The position numbers were made by a program, and so were the translations under genes. A stretch of 64,000 nt of DNA from Glyphotaelius pellucidus (lineage: Eukaryota; Arthropoda; Insecta; Trichoptera; Limnephilidae): NCBI GenBank assembly GCA_936435175.1, contig OW386559.1, positions 6,002,264 through 6,066,263 on the forward strand. Direction: 5' to 3'. Below, in pieces: positions 40,560-52,300 of this stretch (the stretch's first letter is position 1; the number at the start of each line of letters is the position of its first letter). The notes beneath the pieces are model-generated. The model had not been told where the DNA came from. It ran no database searches and saw only the letters and a program-made list of their open reading frames with translations.

Positions 40560-40870
40560 GTTGATCCCTCCGAGTCCGAGGGATCAATTGTCCGAGGGAT
40601 CAACTGTCGGGGGGGGGGTCAATGTCGGGGGATCAACTGTCGGGGGGGGGGTCAACAGTCGGTGTGGGGGGTCAACAGTCAGGGGGGGGTTAACTGTCAG
40701 GGGATCAACTGTCGGGGGGTCAACTGCCAGGGGATCAATTGTCCGAGGTATCAACCGTCCGTCAGATCAACTGTCGGGGGATCAACTGTCGGGGGATCAA
40801 CTGTCAGGGGATAAACTGTCAGCGGGCTAACTGTTGGGGGGGAGGGCAATTGTTGCCGGATTGACTGTCA
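40560..40870 (+). repeat. G-rich minisatellite (GGGGGATCAACTGTC)n
   Basis: A unit of about 15 bp with variable G-run length. Each unit has a run of four to nine G and usually GATCAAC, the same heptamer that clusters in the unit arms. The G runs are suited to quadruplex formation. Gly/Ser/Thr repeats in translation are by-products. Confidence 0.8.
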
Positions 40871-40905
40871 TGGAAACATTTTATTTAGTTATTAACTTTT
40901 TAGCA

Positions 40906-41627
40906 GAGGTGTCGGTTATACGATAAATGGTTCCCGGGGCGGCGGAATAATTGGTATCGGCGCCTTCATTCACTGACTCACTCACTCACTCAAATTGATT
41001 CTCCCTGCATTTCCTTTCCCGTGCGCTCCGTTCCCTTCCACCTTCTCCACCTTCCCCCTCCCTCGTCTCTTCCCTCTCCGTGAATTTTTTTGCCGCATTT
41101 CGTATTATCGAAAATATTTATTGTCAAATAATAATAAAACATAATTTAGAGTATGTAGCAGCCCTGGAATAATGTCACAACTCTGTGGCAGCCCTAGAAT
41201 GCGCCATTATATATCAGATCAACCAATTAACAGTAAAACTCCATATAGGTACATGTTTTTTATGACCAATCAGAAGGCTTCCTTCACAACCTCTCTGATT
41301 GGTCATTTAAATCGGATCAGCAAAAGAACTGTAAAACGACATATAGGTACATAAGTTATACGATTATGTGGATCAACGAAGTATGTTGATTTACAAGCGA
41401 CAGATCAACAAAGCATGTTAATTTGCAAGCGATTCCCATACAAATTTTTAAAATTTTATGATAAGTACATCAAATATTTTTACTTGCAAAATGGCAACCT
41501 TGGTAACTAATGTAATAATGTTGCAAAATCATACAGATGTATTCCATCACAGCCAAGTTATAGGGTGTTAAAGGTGGATCAACTTGGCTTATAACTTCTT
41601 ACTGGATCAACACACTACGGGAAGAGG

Positions 41628-41633
<6 letters not shown>
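40906..41633 (-). repeat. Left arm, unit 2 (complete)
   Basis: Shared module, (CACT)n, pyrimidine tract, ATTGTCAAATAATAAT (uninterrupted here), AGCCCTAGAATGCGCC, then several GATCAAC heptamers, GTTATAGGGTGTTAAAGG and CACTACGGGAAGAGGCC before (TA)n. This is the uninterrupted equivalent of the unit 3 left arm that received the LINE. Confidence 0.75.
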
Positions 41634-41660
<27 letters not shown>

Positions 41661-41663
<3 letters not shown>

Positions 41664-42229
41664 CCCTCTCGTACTAAGTTGATCTTTCGTGACGGTAGAC
41701 CAGTTTTTAGTTGATCCAAACGGATAAGTTGATCTATTACCGAAGCTGGCATACATATGTGGATCCTTATAGATCAACTTAAGTCATCGAGATTTTGCTG
41801 TAAGCCACGCCCATTTTTCGGTGGCATATACATTTTACACGTTTTGTCTATGTTGATCTTATATAAATGACCAATCAGAGAGGGAAGCATTCTGATTGGT
41901 CATAAAAACATGTACCTATATGGAACATTACGATCAATATGTTGATCTGATATATATTGCGCGTTCTAGGGCTACCAAAGAGTTGTGAGATTATTGCAGG
42001 GCTGCGACATACTCTAAATTATATATTATTATAATTTGACAATAAATATTTTCGAAAAAAATTTACGGAGAGGGAAGAGACGAGGGAGGGGGAAGGCTGA
42101 AAAGGTGTAAGGGAACGGGGTGCACGGGAAAGGACATGCAGGGAGAAACAATTTTAGTGAGTGAGTGAATTATACCACCGCCCCAGGAACCATTTACTGG
42201 ATAACCAACACCTCTGCCATGGGTCACTC
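41661..42229 (+). repeat. Right arm, unit 3
   Basis: Starts TTTATACCCTCTCGTAC after (TA)n and matches 26440-27060, with a short internal loss near 41715. Confidence 0.75.
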
Positions 42230-42770
42230 CTGAGGAGGGGGGGGGGGACAGGGGGTGGGGACAGGGGGGGAGGGGGGGGGGGAAATAGAAATTGCTTAAG
42301 TCAGGACTAATTGGAAAATTAAAAATGAGGTATTACAATTTGGGAATACAGGGTAGGGGGGTAGGGGGGTATGGAGGGGGTGTAGGGGGGTGAAGAAATA
42401 GCTTTAGCAAAGACTAATTGTATAATTGTAATTGCAGCGGAGTGGGAAGGGCGGGGGTGGGTGGGGGGGGTAGGGGGGTAGGTGGTGAGCGGTAGGGGGC
42501 GGGTAGGAGGGGGGCGAAGAAATGGCTTTAGTAAGAACTAATTGTAGACGAAGAATTTCAGGGGAGTGGGAAGGGCGGGGGGGGGGATCAATCTGGGAAT
42601 ACGGGGTACCGCCTCCCCGGGAACCATTAACTGGATAACTAACACCTCTGTCCTCTGGTTCAAGCGGATCGTTGCGTTTGGTGACTAAGCAGGGGTGCCC
42701 GGGTTCATGGGGTGAGGTTTGTAGAGGTCATGGCGGCGAATGCGTCTGGCCACCTGCGATTGGTCACAAC
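42229..42770. repeat. G-rich tracts, unit 3
   Basis: GGGGGGGGGGACAGGGGGTG, GGGAGGGGGGGGGGAAATAG and similar runs, a shared module at 42600 and then the GTGACTAAGCAGGGGTGCCCGG segment leading into satellite C. Confidence 0.65.
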
Positions 42771-43220
42771 TTTGGCCCTATGGCACCAAACAGACTGAAC
42801 TTTTGGATTCTTACTTAAAATCACGTTCTGTACAGGAATCAATCAAAAAATCTACCAAAAGTATAGTTTTTAGAAAAACTCATCGTTCGTAGGTATTAGT
42901 TTTTACACTTGGGATCGGTCACAGCTTTGGCCCTAAGGCACCAAAAAGGATGATTATTTTGGATTCTTACTTAAAAGCACGGTCTGTACACGAATCAATC
43001 AAAAAAATTTCCAAAAATATAGTTGTTAGAAAACTCATCGTTTTTCAGGGCACGTTTTGCACTTGGAATTGGTCACAACTCTAGCCCTATGGCACCAAAC
43101 AGACTGAAATTTTGGATTCTTACTTTAGAGCACTGTTTGTACACGAATCAATCATAAAATCTTCCAAAAGTATACTTTTACAAACGAAAGTTTTACGCTG
43201 TATATAAGTTGTTTTTTTTA
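42770..43220 (+). repeat. Satellite C array, three monomers, unit 3
   Basis: Three monomers of about 150 bp with the same consensus as 34640-37570. Copy number differs strongly between units (1, about 19, 3), the usual behaviour of a satellite. Confidence 0.75.
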
Positions 43221-43249
43221 GCAAATACTCAATAATTTGGGCCATCTTA

Positions 43250-44245
43250 GAAAAACTATTAAGTTACCGATCTGCATTAAATGAATTAATATCGCATTAC
43301 TACTTTTCTTAATATTAAATAATGACAAAAATTATTTCTCTTTTGAAAATTGTCTACTTAAGTTTTCTGAAGGTTTCACTTCTACCGGTACCGAAGGATT
43401 TATTTAATTATGTATTTATTAATTAATAATTACATATTGTACTTAAACAAAGTAACTTATTACTAGAATAAATAATTACTAGAAATACACTCAAAAAGAA
43501 GGCAATGTGTCCGCTTTCTTGTAGTTGGAGACACTCAGATATGTTTCTACATGTTTCCTTGTTTTAGAACCGGCGGGTTGAGGAGTTGGGGGGAGAGGGC
43601 CCGCCAAAGCGGGTATGGAGGTAAGCGGAGAGGGAAAGGACATGGAGAGAGGAAGGTGGGGAAGTACCTGGCTATTCGGACCTAGTCACTAAAAACGGCT
43701 AAAGTCATTTCAAGTTAACTTGGGGTACCTTTTTACTAACGAGAGTTTTACGCTGTTTATAAGTTGTTTTTTAAAGCAAATACTCAATAATTTGGGTAAT
43801 CCTAGAAAAACTATTAAGTTATCTATCTGCATTAAAAGAATTAATATCGCATTACTTCTTATCTTACTATTAAATAATAACAAAAATTATTTCACTTATG
43901 AAAATTGTCAACTTAAGTTTTCTGAATTCTTAAGTTTCACTTCTCTCGGTAACGAAGGATTTATTTAATTATGTTTTTATTACACACATTGATTACATAT
44001 TGTAATCAACAAATAACTTAGTACAAAATAACTTATTACTAGAATAAATTATTACTAGAAATATACTCAAAAAGAACGCAATGTGTCCGCTTTCTTTTAG
44101 TTGGAGACACTCAGACATGCTTCAACATGTTTCCTTGTGTAGAGCCATCACAAAGAGGAGACGATTATACTCATTCTCTCGAAACTCCTATAAGTGGATG
44201 TTTTTGTCTCTTTTTCGCTATTTTTCGTTTAATTGAGTTTCAAAT
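43250..44245 (+). repeat. Repeat D copies, unit 3
   Basis: Copies at about 43250-43560 and 43735-44245 separated by an E-like piece (AGTACCTGGCTATTCGGACC, 43662-43720). Each ends with CTTTCTTGTAGTTGGAGACACTC-type sequence and GTTTCCTTG. Confidence 0.65.
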
Positions 44246-44459
44246 CATAACAATTTTTTTTTTTGTTTTCTTTATTCATTGAAATGTTTGTTACATGAAT
44301 TTTATGATTTTTCGACCACCATGCTAGGCACATGCCCGTGTTGTGCAATGCTAAAGAAGTTTTCACTTAAAACTGTGAACTTTTAATATCGAAAGTTTTA
44401 CGCTGTATCTAAGATGTTTTTTAAACCAAAACCAATAATTTGGGTAATCCTAGAAAAAC

Positions 44460-45270
44460 TATAATCAGGACCTCTCCAGCCAGACTCTCTCGACCCATCA
44501 CCTTGCAACGCAAAAAGAGGAGTGGATTCATACGTCTTTTTGCCAAGTTTGATGTTAGCCAACCTCCGACAAGAAAGTGTAACAGAAGAATAACATAATA
44601 GTAGGAAGACTAGCAGCCTGCAGGGTGAAGATTTATTGATTATAGCCAACCTCCGATAAGAAAATAAAATAGAAGAAGAAGATAATAATAAGATTTGTTC
44701 CCTGTACCCGGGTTCATGGGGTGAGGTTTGTCCGGGTCTTGGCAGCGGATGCGTCTGCCCACCAGCTGCATGGCAGGCCAGATCGGAAGAGAATGGTTGA
44801 GGGAGTTCCTTTGACCTCTCTATCCGTACTCTCTCGGAACATCGCAGTGGGAGGCATGAATTTATACGTCCGTAACTCCTGGACACACTGCCCCCAGATT
44901 CCTACCCATCCCTAATACCCTTTGCCTTCTCAGAACTTCCTCTCCTTCCTTTTCTAAAAAAGACCCTCCACACAGCATCCCCAAAGATGACAAAGGCCTT
45001 GAGGAGAATTATTTTCCTTGATTTATTATAAAAAAATGATTATATCATATTATATTTATGCAATGTATTATTAGATTATAGTTAAATGAGTGTTTGAAAT
45101 ATTGAAACCAAAAACGCTAAAAACTTGGCAAATCTGAATACTTTCTAAGGCAGCCAAAAAAAAAAATGAAAATGTCAAACTTGTGTTTCAACTTGTAAAC
45201 AAACAATCACGTGATCATTGTATTCAAAACATGTAAAACGTCACTACGAACGCGTGATCGTACTAGGCCC
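44460..45270 (+). repeat. Repeat F, unit 3
   Basis: Second good copy of 29100-29850, including the open - strand frame with HAAGGQTHPLPRPGQTS and the CACGTGATC-containing tail. Confidence 0.65.
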
Positions 45271-45800
45271 AGGTTACCCCGTATTCCACTAAGCCGGTCG
45301 GTAAAAACTGCATTTTAATAGAAAGGGCTGTGTTGTAATAACTGAGTCAGGCTCGCTTTCCTACTATTGCATTTATCATTTTGCGTTACTCAATGATTGA
45401 CTTCAGTTTAAAAGCGCGGTACTATAACCAAACAATTTTATTCGGCGGCAACTAATTTCTTGGTTATTACTGGAAAGGGCAAAATTTTGGTCGCTTACAC
45501 TGTGCATCTCATATGCCCTTCTGCAACGCTAAGATATTCATTTGCTGGCCGAAGATGGTTCCGTCTAGGTTACATCCGGTGCTTTTTCTAGAAACACTTT
45601 TTTGAACAAATTTAAATTGAATAGGTGTAGGTCTCTATTTTTCGGATGAAATACAAACAGATTAGGTAGGTAGACAGACATTTATTTAATTTATATTTGA
45701 ACTTGAAGAAAGTACAGCATGGAGGGTGTAACGAACATGCGAAAATGTGTTATAGGTTTTAGTTGCACTATTATTATTATTATATCAAGTTAGCTTGGGA
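45270..45800. other. Unassigned unit 3 sequence
   Basis: No repeat partner elsewhere in the window and no long open frame; slightly richer in GC than its surroundings. Possibly another inserted fragment. Confidence 0.35.
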
Positions 45801-45829
45801 GCCTGGGAACCGCCGCCCCGGGAACCATT

Positions 45830-48560
45830 TATCGGATAACCAACTACTCAGCTAAGAATTCAGAAGTCGCAAGATCAAATTATGGCATGAGTAAGTAATT
45901 TTTTTTTGATAAATTTGTATTATTTTGCGATAATGCGTTTCTTAACGATCCTTGACTAAGAATTCAGAAGTCGCAAGTTCAAATTATGGTGTGCGCAAGT
46001 AATTTTTTTTTGATAAATTTGTATTATTTTCGGTAATGCGTTGCTTAACGTTCCTTGACTAAGAATTCAGAAGTCGCAAGTTCGATTAACAAATAATTAA
46101 AAAATATATATAAAATATAAGGAAGAAAATCTGTGATGGGCGGGCGGTGTGGATTTGATTTGTAGGCAAATCTATAGTTTTACTTCGAAATAAAATTTGT
46201 TCTCTTTCATATTTTTCAATTTCGGATTAAAACCATAGATTTGCATACAAATCAAATCCACACCGCCCGCCCATCATAGATTTTCTTCCTTATATTTTAT
46301 GTATATTTTTTAATTAATCCTAAGTCGAACTTGCGACTTCTGAATTTTTAGTCAAGGAACGTTAAGCAACGCATTATCGAAAATAATACAAATTTATCAA
46401 CAAAAAAAATTACTTGCGCACACCATAATTTGAACTTGCGACTTCTGAATTCTAATTCAAGGATCGTTAAGAACGCATTATCGTAAAATAATACAAATTC
46501 ATCAAAAAAAAAATTACTTGCGCACGCCATAATTTGATCTTGCGACTTCTGAATTCTTAGCTGAGTAGTTGGTTATCTAACTGATAACTTACTGTCGTAA
46601 AATAATACAAGCTTATCAAAAAAATGTACTTACTCACGCCATAATTTGGTCTTGCGACTTCTGAATTCTTAGCTGAGTATTTGGTTATCCGATAAATGGT
46701 TCCCGGGCGGCGGTACCCCGTATTACATATACCCAAATTGGAGTGACTCAAAATGCAAATCTATAGTTTTACTCCGAAATTGAAAAAATGAAAGAGAACA
46801 AATTTTATTTCGGAGTAAAACCATAGATTTGCATACAAATCAAATCCACACCGCCCGCCCATCACAGATTTTCTTCCTTATATTTTATATATATTTTTTA
46901 ATTAATCGTAAATCGAACTTGCGACTTCTGAATTCTTAGTCAAGGATCGTTAAGAAACGCATTATCGTAAAATAATACAAATTTATCAAAAAAAAATTAC
47001 TTGCGCACGCCATAATTTGAACTTGCGACTTCTGAATTCTTAGTCAAGGATCGTTTAGAAACGCATTATCGTAAAATAATACAAATTTATCAAAAAAAAA
47101 ATTACTTGCGCACGCCATAATTTGAACATGCGACTTTTGAATTCTTAGTCAAGGATCGTAAAGCAACTTACTGTCGTAAAATAATACAAACTTATCAAAA
47201 AAAAATGTATTTGCGCACACCATAATTTGAACTTGCGACTTCTGAATTCTTAGTCAAGGATCATAAAGCAACTTGATGTCGTAAAATAATACAAACTTAT
47301 CTAAAAAAATGAACTTACTCACGCCATAATTTGATCTTGCGACTTCTGAATTCTTAGCTGAGTATTTGGTTATCCGATAAATGTTTCCCGGGGCGGCGGT
47401 ACCCCGTATTACATACCGAAATTGGAGTGACTCAAAATGAAAATCTATAGTTTTACTCCGAAATTGAAAAATATGAAAGAGAACAAATTTTATTTCGGAG
47501 TAAAACCATAGATTTGCATACAAATCAAATCCACACCGCCCGCCCATCACAGATTTTCTTCCTTATATTTTATACATATTTTTTAATTAATCGTAAATCG
47601 AACTTGCGACTTCTGAATTCTTAGTCAAGGAACGTTAAGCAAAGCATTATCGAAAATAATACAAATTTATAAAAAAAAAGAAATTACTTGCGCATACCAT
47701 CATTTGAACTTGCGACTTCTGAATTCTTAGTCAAGGATCGTTAAGAAACGCATTTTCGTTAAATAATACAAATTCATCAAAAAAAAAATTACTTGCGCAC
47801 GCCATAATTTGATCTTGCGACTTCTGAATTCTTAGCTGAGTAGTTGGTTATCTAACTGATAACTTACTGTCATAAAATAATACAAGCTTATAAAAAAAAT
47901 GTACTTACTCACGTCATAATTTGATCTTGCGACTTCTGAATTCTTAGCTGAGTATTTGGTTATCCGATAAATGGTTCCCGGGCGGCGGTACCCCGTATTA
48001 CATATACCCAAATTGGAGTGACTCAAAATGCAAATCTATAGTTTTACTCCGAAATTGAAAAAATGAAAGAGAACAAATTTTATTTCGGAGTAAAACCATA
48101 GATTTGCATACAAATCAAATCCACACCGCCCGCCCATCACAGATTTTCTTCCTTATATTTTATATATATTTTTTAATTAATCGTAAATCGAACTTGCGAC
48201 TTCTGAATTCTTAGTCAAGGATCGTTAAGAAACGCATTATCGTAAAATAATACAAATTTATCAAAAAAAAATTACTTGCGCACGCCATAATTTGAACTTG
48301 CGACTTCTGAATTCTTAGTCAAGGATCGTTTAGAAACGCATTATCGTAAAATAATACAAATTTTTCAAAAAAAAAATTACTTGCGCACGCCATAATTTGA
48401 ACATGCGACTTTTGAATTCTTAGTCAAGGATCGTAAAGCAACTTACTGTCGTAAAATAATACAAACTTATCAAAAAAAATTTACTTACTCACGCCATAAT
48501 TTGATCTTGCGACTTCTGAATTCTTAGCTGAGTAGTTGGTTATCCGATAAATGGTTCCCG
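45830..48560. repeat. Satellite B array, unit 3, with 1,275-bp higher-order repeat
   Basis: Monomers of 104-106 bp as in unit 1. The first few (45840-46090) are reversed and flip at an inverted repeat near 46160-46250. The segment 46557-47190 recurs at 47832-48450 almost unchanged, giving a higher-order period of 1,275 bp. Confidence 0.8.
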
Positions 48561-49010
48561 GGGCGGCGGCACACATACCCGCCCCAGAAATATTGAAAAC
48601 CCCATTTCGGTGACGGTGCGAGAGAGTCCAACTGGAGATTTCAAAGTAAGATCTCCCTCAATCAGTCTCTCCCGATCCGACCCGCCATGCGGTAGGTGGG
48701 CAAACGCATTCGCCTCAAGTACCTAGACACACCTCACTCCTCGAACCCGGACACCAATCACTTGGGGTGATCTATGGCAGATCTACTTCACCAAAAACGG
48801 CTAAAGTCATTTCAAGTTAGCTTGGGGTACCGCCGAGATACGGTAGCGGTAGAAGTAAAACCTTCAGAAAACTTAAGTAGACAATTTTCATCAGTGAAAT
48901 AATTTTTGAATCTTTAGATGCTGTGTGGAGGATCTTTTTAGAAAGGGAAGAAGACGGTAGTTTTGTAAATTCTGGGACGCTGCCCCCCCCCCCCCCCCCC
49001 TCTGGGGTGT
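48560..49010. repeat. Junction between satellite B and left arm, unit 3
   Basis: Same module as 32700-33085, here with an extra segment (GCGGTAGGTGGGCAAACGC) missing in unit 1 and a C homopolymer of about 18 at 48984. Confidence 0.6.
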
Positions 49011-49243
49011 CCTATGGCAGAGATTGGTTTTCCAGTAAATGGTTCCCGGGGCGGCGGTATAATTGATATCGCCTCCTTCATTCACTCACTCACTCACTCA
49101 CTCAAATTGATTCTCCCTGCATGTCCTTTACCGTGCGCCCCGTTCCTTTCCACCTTCCCCGCCTTCCCCCTCCCTCGTCTCTTCCCTCTCCGTGAAATTT
49201 TTTGCCGCATTTCGTACTACCGAAAATATTTATTGTCAAATAA
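49010..49243 (-). repeat. Left arm, unit 3, inner part
   Basis: Shared module, (CACT)n and pyrimidine tract up to ATTGTCAAATAA (49232-49243), where the LINE is inserted. Continues at 54800. Confidence 0.75.
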
Positions 49244-49392
49244 TTTTTTTTTTTTTTTTGTTTTAGGCAATTCACCCTGGAGAGAGTGCTTTGTGCCGGT
49301 AATATTTAAAATGGATAAGAAATTTCGGTTAATCTAATGGGAAAATAATAAAACAAATTAAATATTGGACTCATTTAGATCACTAAAACAAA

Positions 49393-52300
49393 TTAAATTT
49401 TGAATTCATTCAGGTTAATAAACTTACATAAAGCTGTATGAACACGAGAATTGTTAAGAGATAAAAGGTATGAAATGTTAAGGGGGGACTGGTGTGTGAT
49501 TTTAATAAGCCGGCGGTATATGTTCTTGAAAGATGAATGGTTTTTACAGTTAAAGAAAACGTGGTCGAGGGTTTCCTCTTCCACACCGCACTGGCAGAAC
49601 GGATCATCTAAAACTCTAATTCTAGACAAGTGAGATGCAATTGAACAGTGGCCAATTCTCATTCTCGAGATACATGAAATGAATCGTTTTGAAAGTTTTT
49701 TACCGTGAAACCATGGCTTAGCAGGGATATGGTTTTGAATTCCCGCATAGAAAGATCCAGTTCTTATTTTGGAGACTGCCCAATTTTCTTCCCAGGCACG
49801 AGTCATATTGGATTTAAGAATCGGAAAGACATCGGATATAGGAATTCTAAAATTTAGTGGAATAGTTCCGGAATCTGAACCAGATTTGGCGAGAAAATCG
49901 GCCATCTCATTACCCTCGATACCCAAATGGGCAGGGACCCAGGCCAATATCGTCTCAAACCCAGATTCACTAAGAGAATTGAGAAGATTTTTTATTTTAC
50001 ATATAATATTGTCTTCCGGATAACGTAAAATATTTGACCTAATTTTAGTTAGAGCACTTAGCGAATCAGTACATAATAAGGCTCGATGAATGTTGAGAAC
50101 CTGGATTTGATTTAGCGCTTGTTCAATTGCAAAGCATTCGGCTGTAAATATGGAAGCTTCTTTCGGTAATTTATAAGTGAGATTGATGTTGAATTCTGGA
50201 CTATATATAGATGCTCCACATCTTTTATTTTCAAATTTGGAACCATCCGTGAAAAGGATGGAAAATCCAGGGAATTTCGAAGCCACTATGCTTTTAAAAC
50301 AATCATCCACATTTTGAAATTTATTTGGGGAAGATAAAATATTCTTCCGAAAGACTGATGTTATTGTGTTCGGCATAAAAGTGATTGCCTTAAATGGAAT
50401 ATTGTATATAGGAAGATTGGGAACTTCTTGAAGATATTGGAGGGAAGATGATAGAGAATTATAGAGATGAAAACTTTTAATTAAGAGAGGAAAACATTGT
50501 TTTTCTCTCAATCTTTTGTTAGAATTCAAATTAACACTTAACCTATTAAGACTTTGTTTAATAGGATGATGTGATAACGATAAAGCCTTGAAAATATATT
50601 TATTGGCAAGGAATTGCCTTCTGAAATATAATGGAGGCTCCACACATTCCACCTGAAGAGCATTAATTGGAGAAGACTTCATAGCTCCAATAATCATTCT
50701 GAGGACTTTTGATTGAATTCTTTCCATTTTCTTATCTAGATATTTAGGGAGTGGGTCAAAAAGGAATGAGCCATAATCCAAGTGGCTCCGAACTAGGGAA
50801 TTATACATTAATTTAAGAGTGGTAGGGTGAGATCCCCACCATACTCTGGAAACTGCTCGCATCATATTAAGTCCCTTTTCACACTTTGTAGAAATTATCT
50901 GAATGTGTGGAAGCCAGGAAAGTTTATGGTTCAAAAGAAGACCAAGGAATTTGATTTGAGTAGCGGTTTGTAGAGGCACATTATCAAAAGAAATTGAGAA
51001 TTGGGGAATTTTTCTTTTGCGCGTGAAAGCCACGACCCTTGTTTTAGATGCCGCCAGATTCATCCCATTTATTGACAACCAGCTTTTAATATATTGTAAA
51101 GCCAAATTCATTTCCTTAGCTGCAAGAATAATATTTTTATGTAACAAATATATAAGGATATCATCCGCAAAGTAAAGACGCTTGATAGAAAAAGGAATTA
51201 CTGAGTCTAGGTCGCTTATATAAATATTAAACAACAGAGGACTAATAACAGAACCCTGGGGCAAACCTCTCCATAGTTTGCGCCTTAAGCATTTAGAGGA
51301 AGACTCAATAATAATGGACCTATCTGAGAGCAAATTAATAATAAATTGGACTAATTTCGGGGGGATTTGTTTTTTAATTAGCTTTTCTTTCAAAACATTC
51401 AGTAAAACATCATCGTAAGCTGATGAAAGGTCAAGGAATGTGGCCAATGTATAAGAATTTAGGGATTGGGAAACTCGGATATCAGTTGTGAACAAACTTA
51501 AATTATCCATTGTAGATTTCTTTTTCCGAAAACCATACTGATTTGGTGAGATAATATCTTGACTTTCAACAAACCACTCTAATCTGTTCTTCATCAAACG
51601 CTCCGCTACTTTCATCAAACATGATGAAAGAGCAATAGGCCGATAAGACGAAATTTCAGATGGATTTTTTCCAGGTTTTAAAATGGGAATGATTTTTTGA
51701 GTTTTCCAATCATCCGGAATTAGTCCTGTTTCAAACATATTATTAATAAGAGATAAGAAATATTCAACCGCCATATCAGAAAATGATTTAATGAAACTAT
51801 TAAGTATTCCATCGGGACCCGGAGCAGAGTCAGAAAGGGTTCTTATTACTAGTTTCATCTCATCAATGGAGAAAGGAGCATCTAGCCAGTTAGAGTGAGA
51901 TGGATATGGCTTAATAGAAGGCATTTCTTCACATCCGGCCACTGATGGGGGGGCTATTTTATCCGCAAATCCTATAAGAATTTCTTCTGATATGTGCTTG
52001 GTACTCGGCGGAGAATACGATGATCCGAATTTTTTTAAGCTAGACCAAACTGAAGATTGGGGAGTTTCCGGAGACAGGTTCTCACAGAACTTCCGCCATC
52101 CAGCGCGTTTTTTATTTTTCAAAATTCGTTTGGTTTCTGCCTGGGCTTTTTTAACTGATAAAAAATTTTCTAGTGTCATACACTTACGAAAAGAGGAAAT
52201 TGCTTTTTTACGAGAGTTGACGGAGCGAGTGCATTCCTCGTCCCACCACGGATTAGAGTGTTTTATTTTAATGTTCGCATTGCGTTTCGGGATGGATTTT

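Noticed and set aside
24830..48560. CRISPR-like regular repeats
   Set aside because: Eukaryotic satellites and minisatellites; no repeat-spacer alternation with unique spacers and no cas genes.
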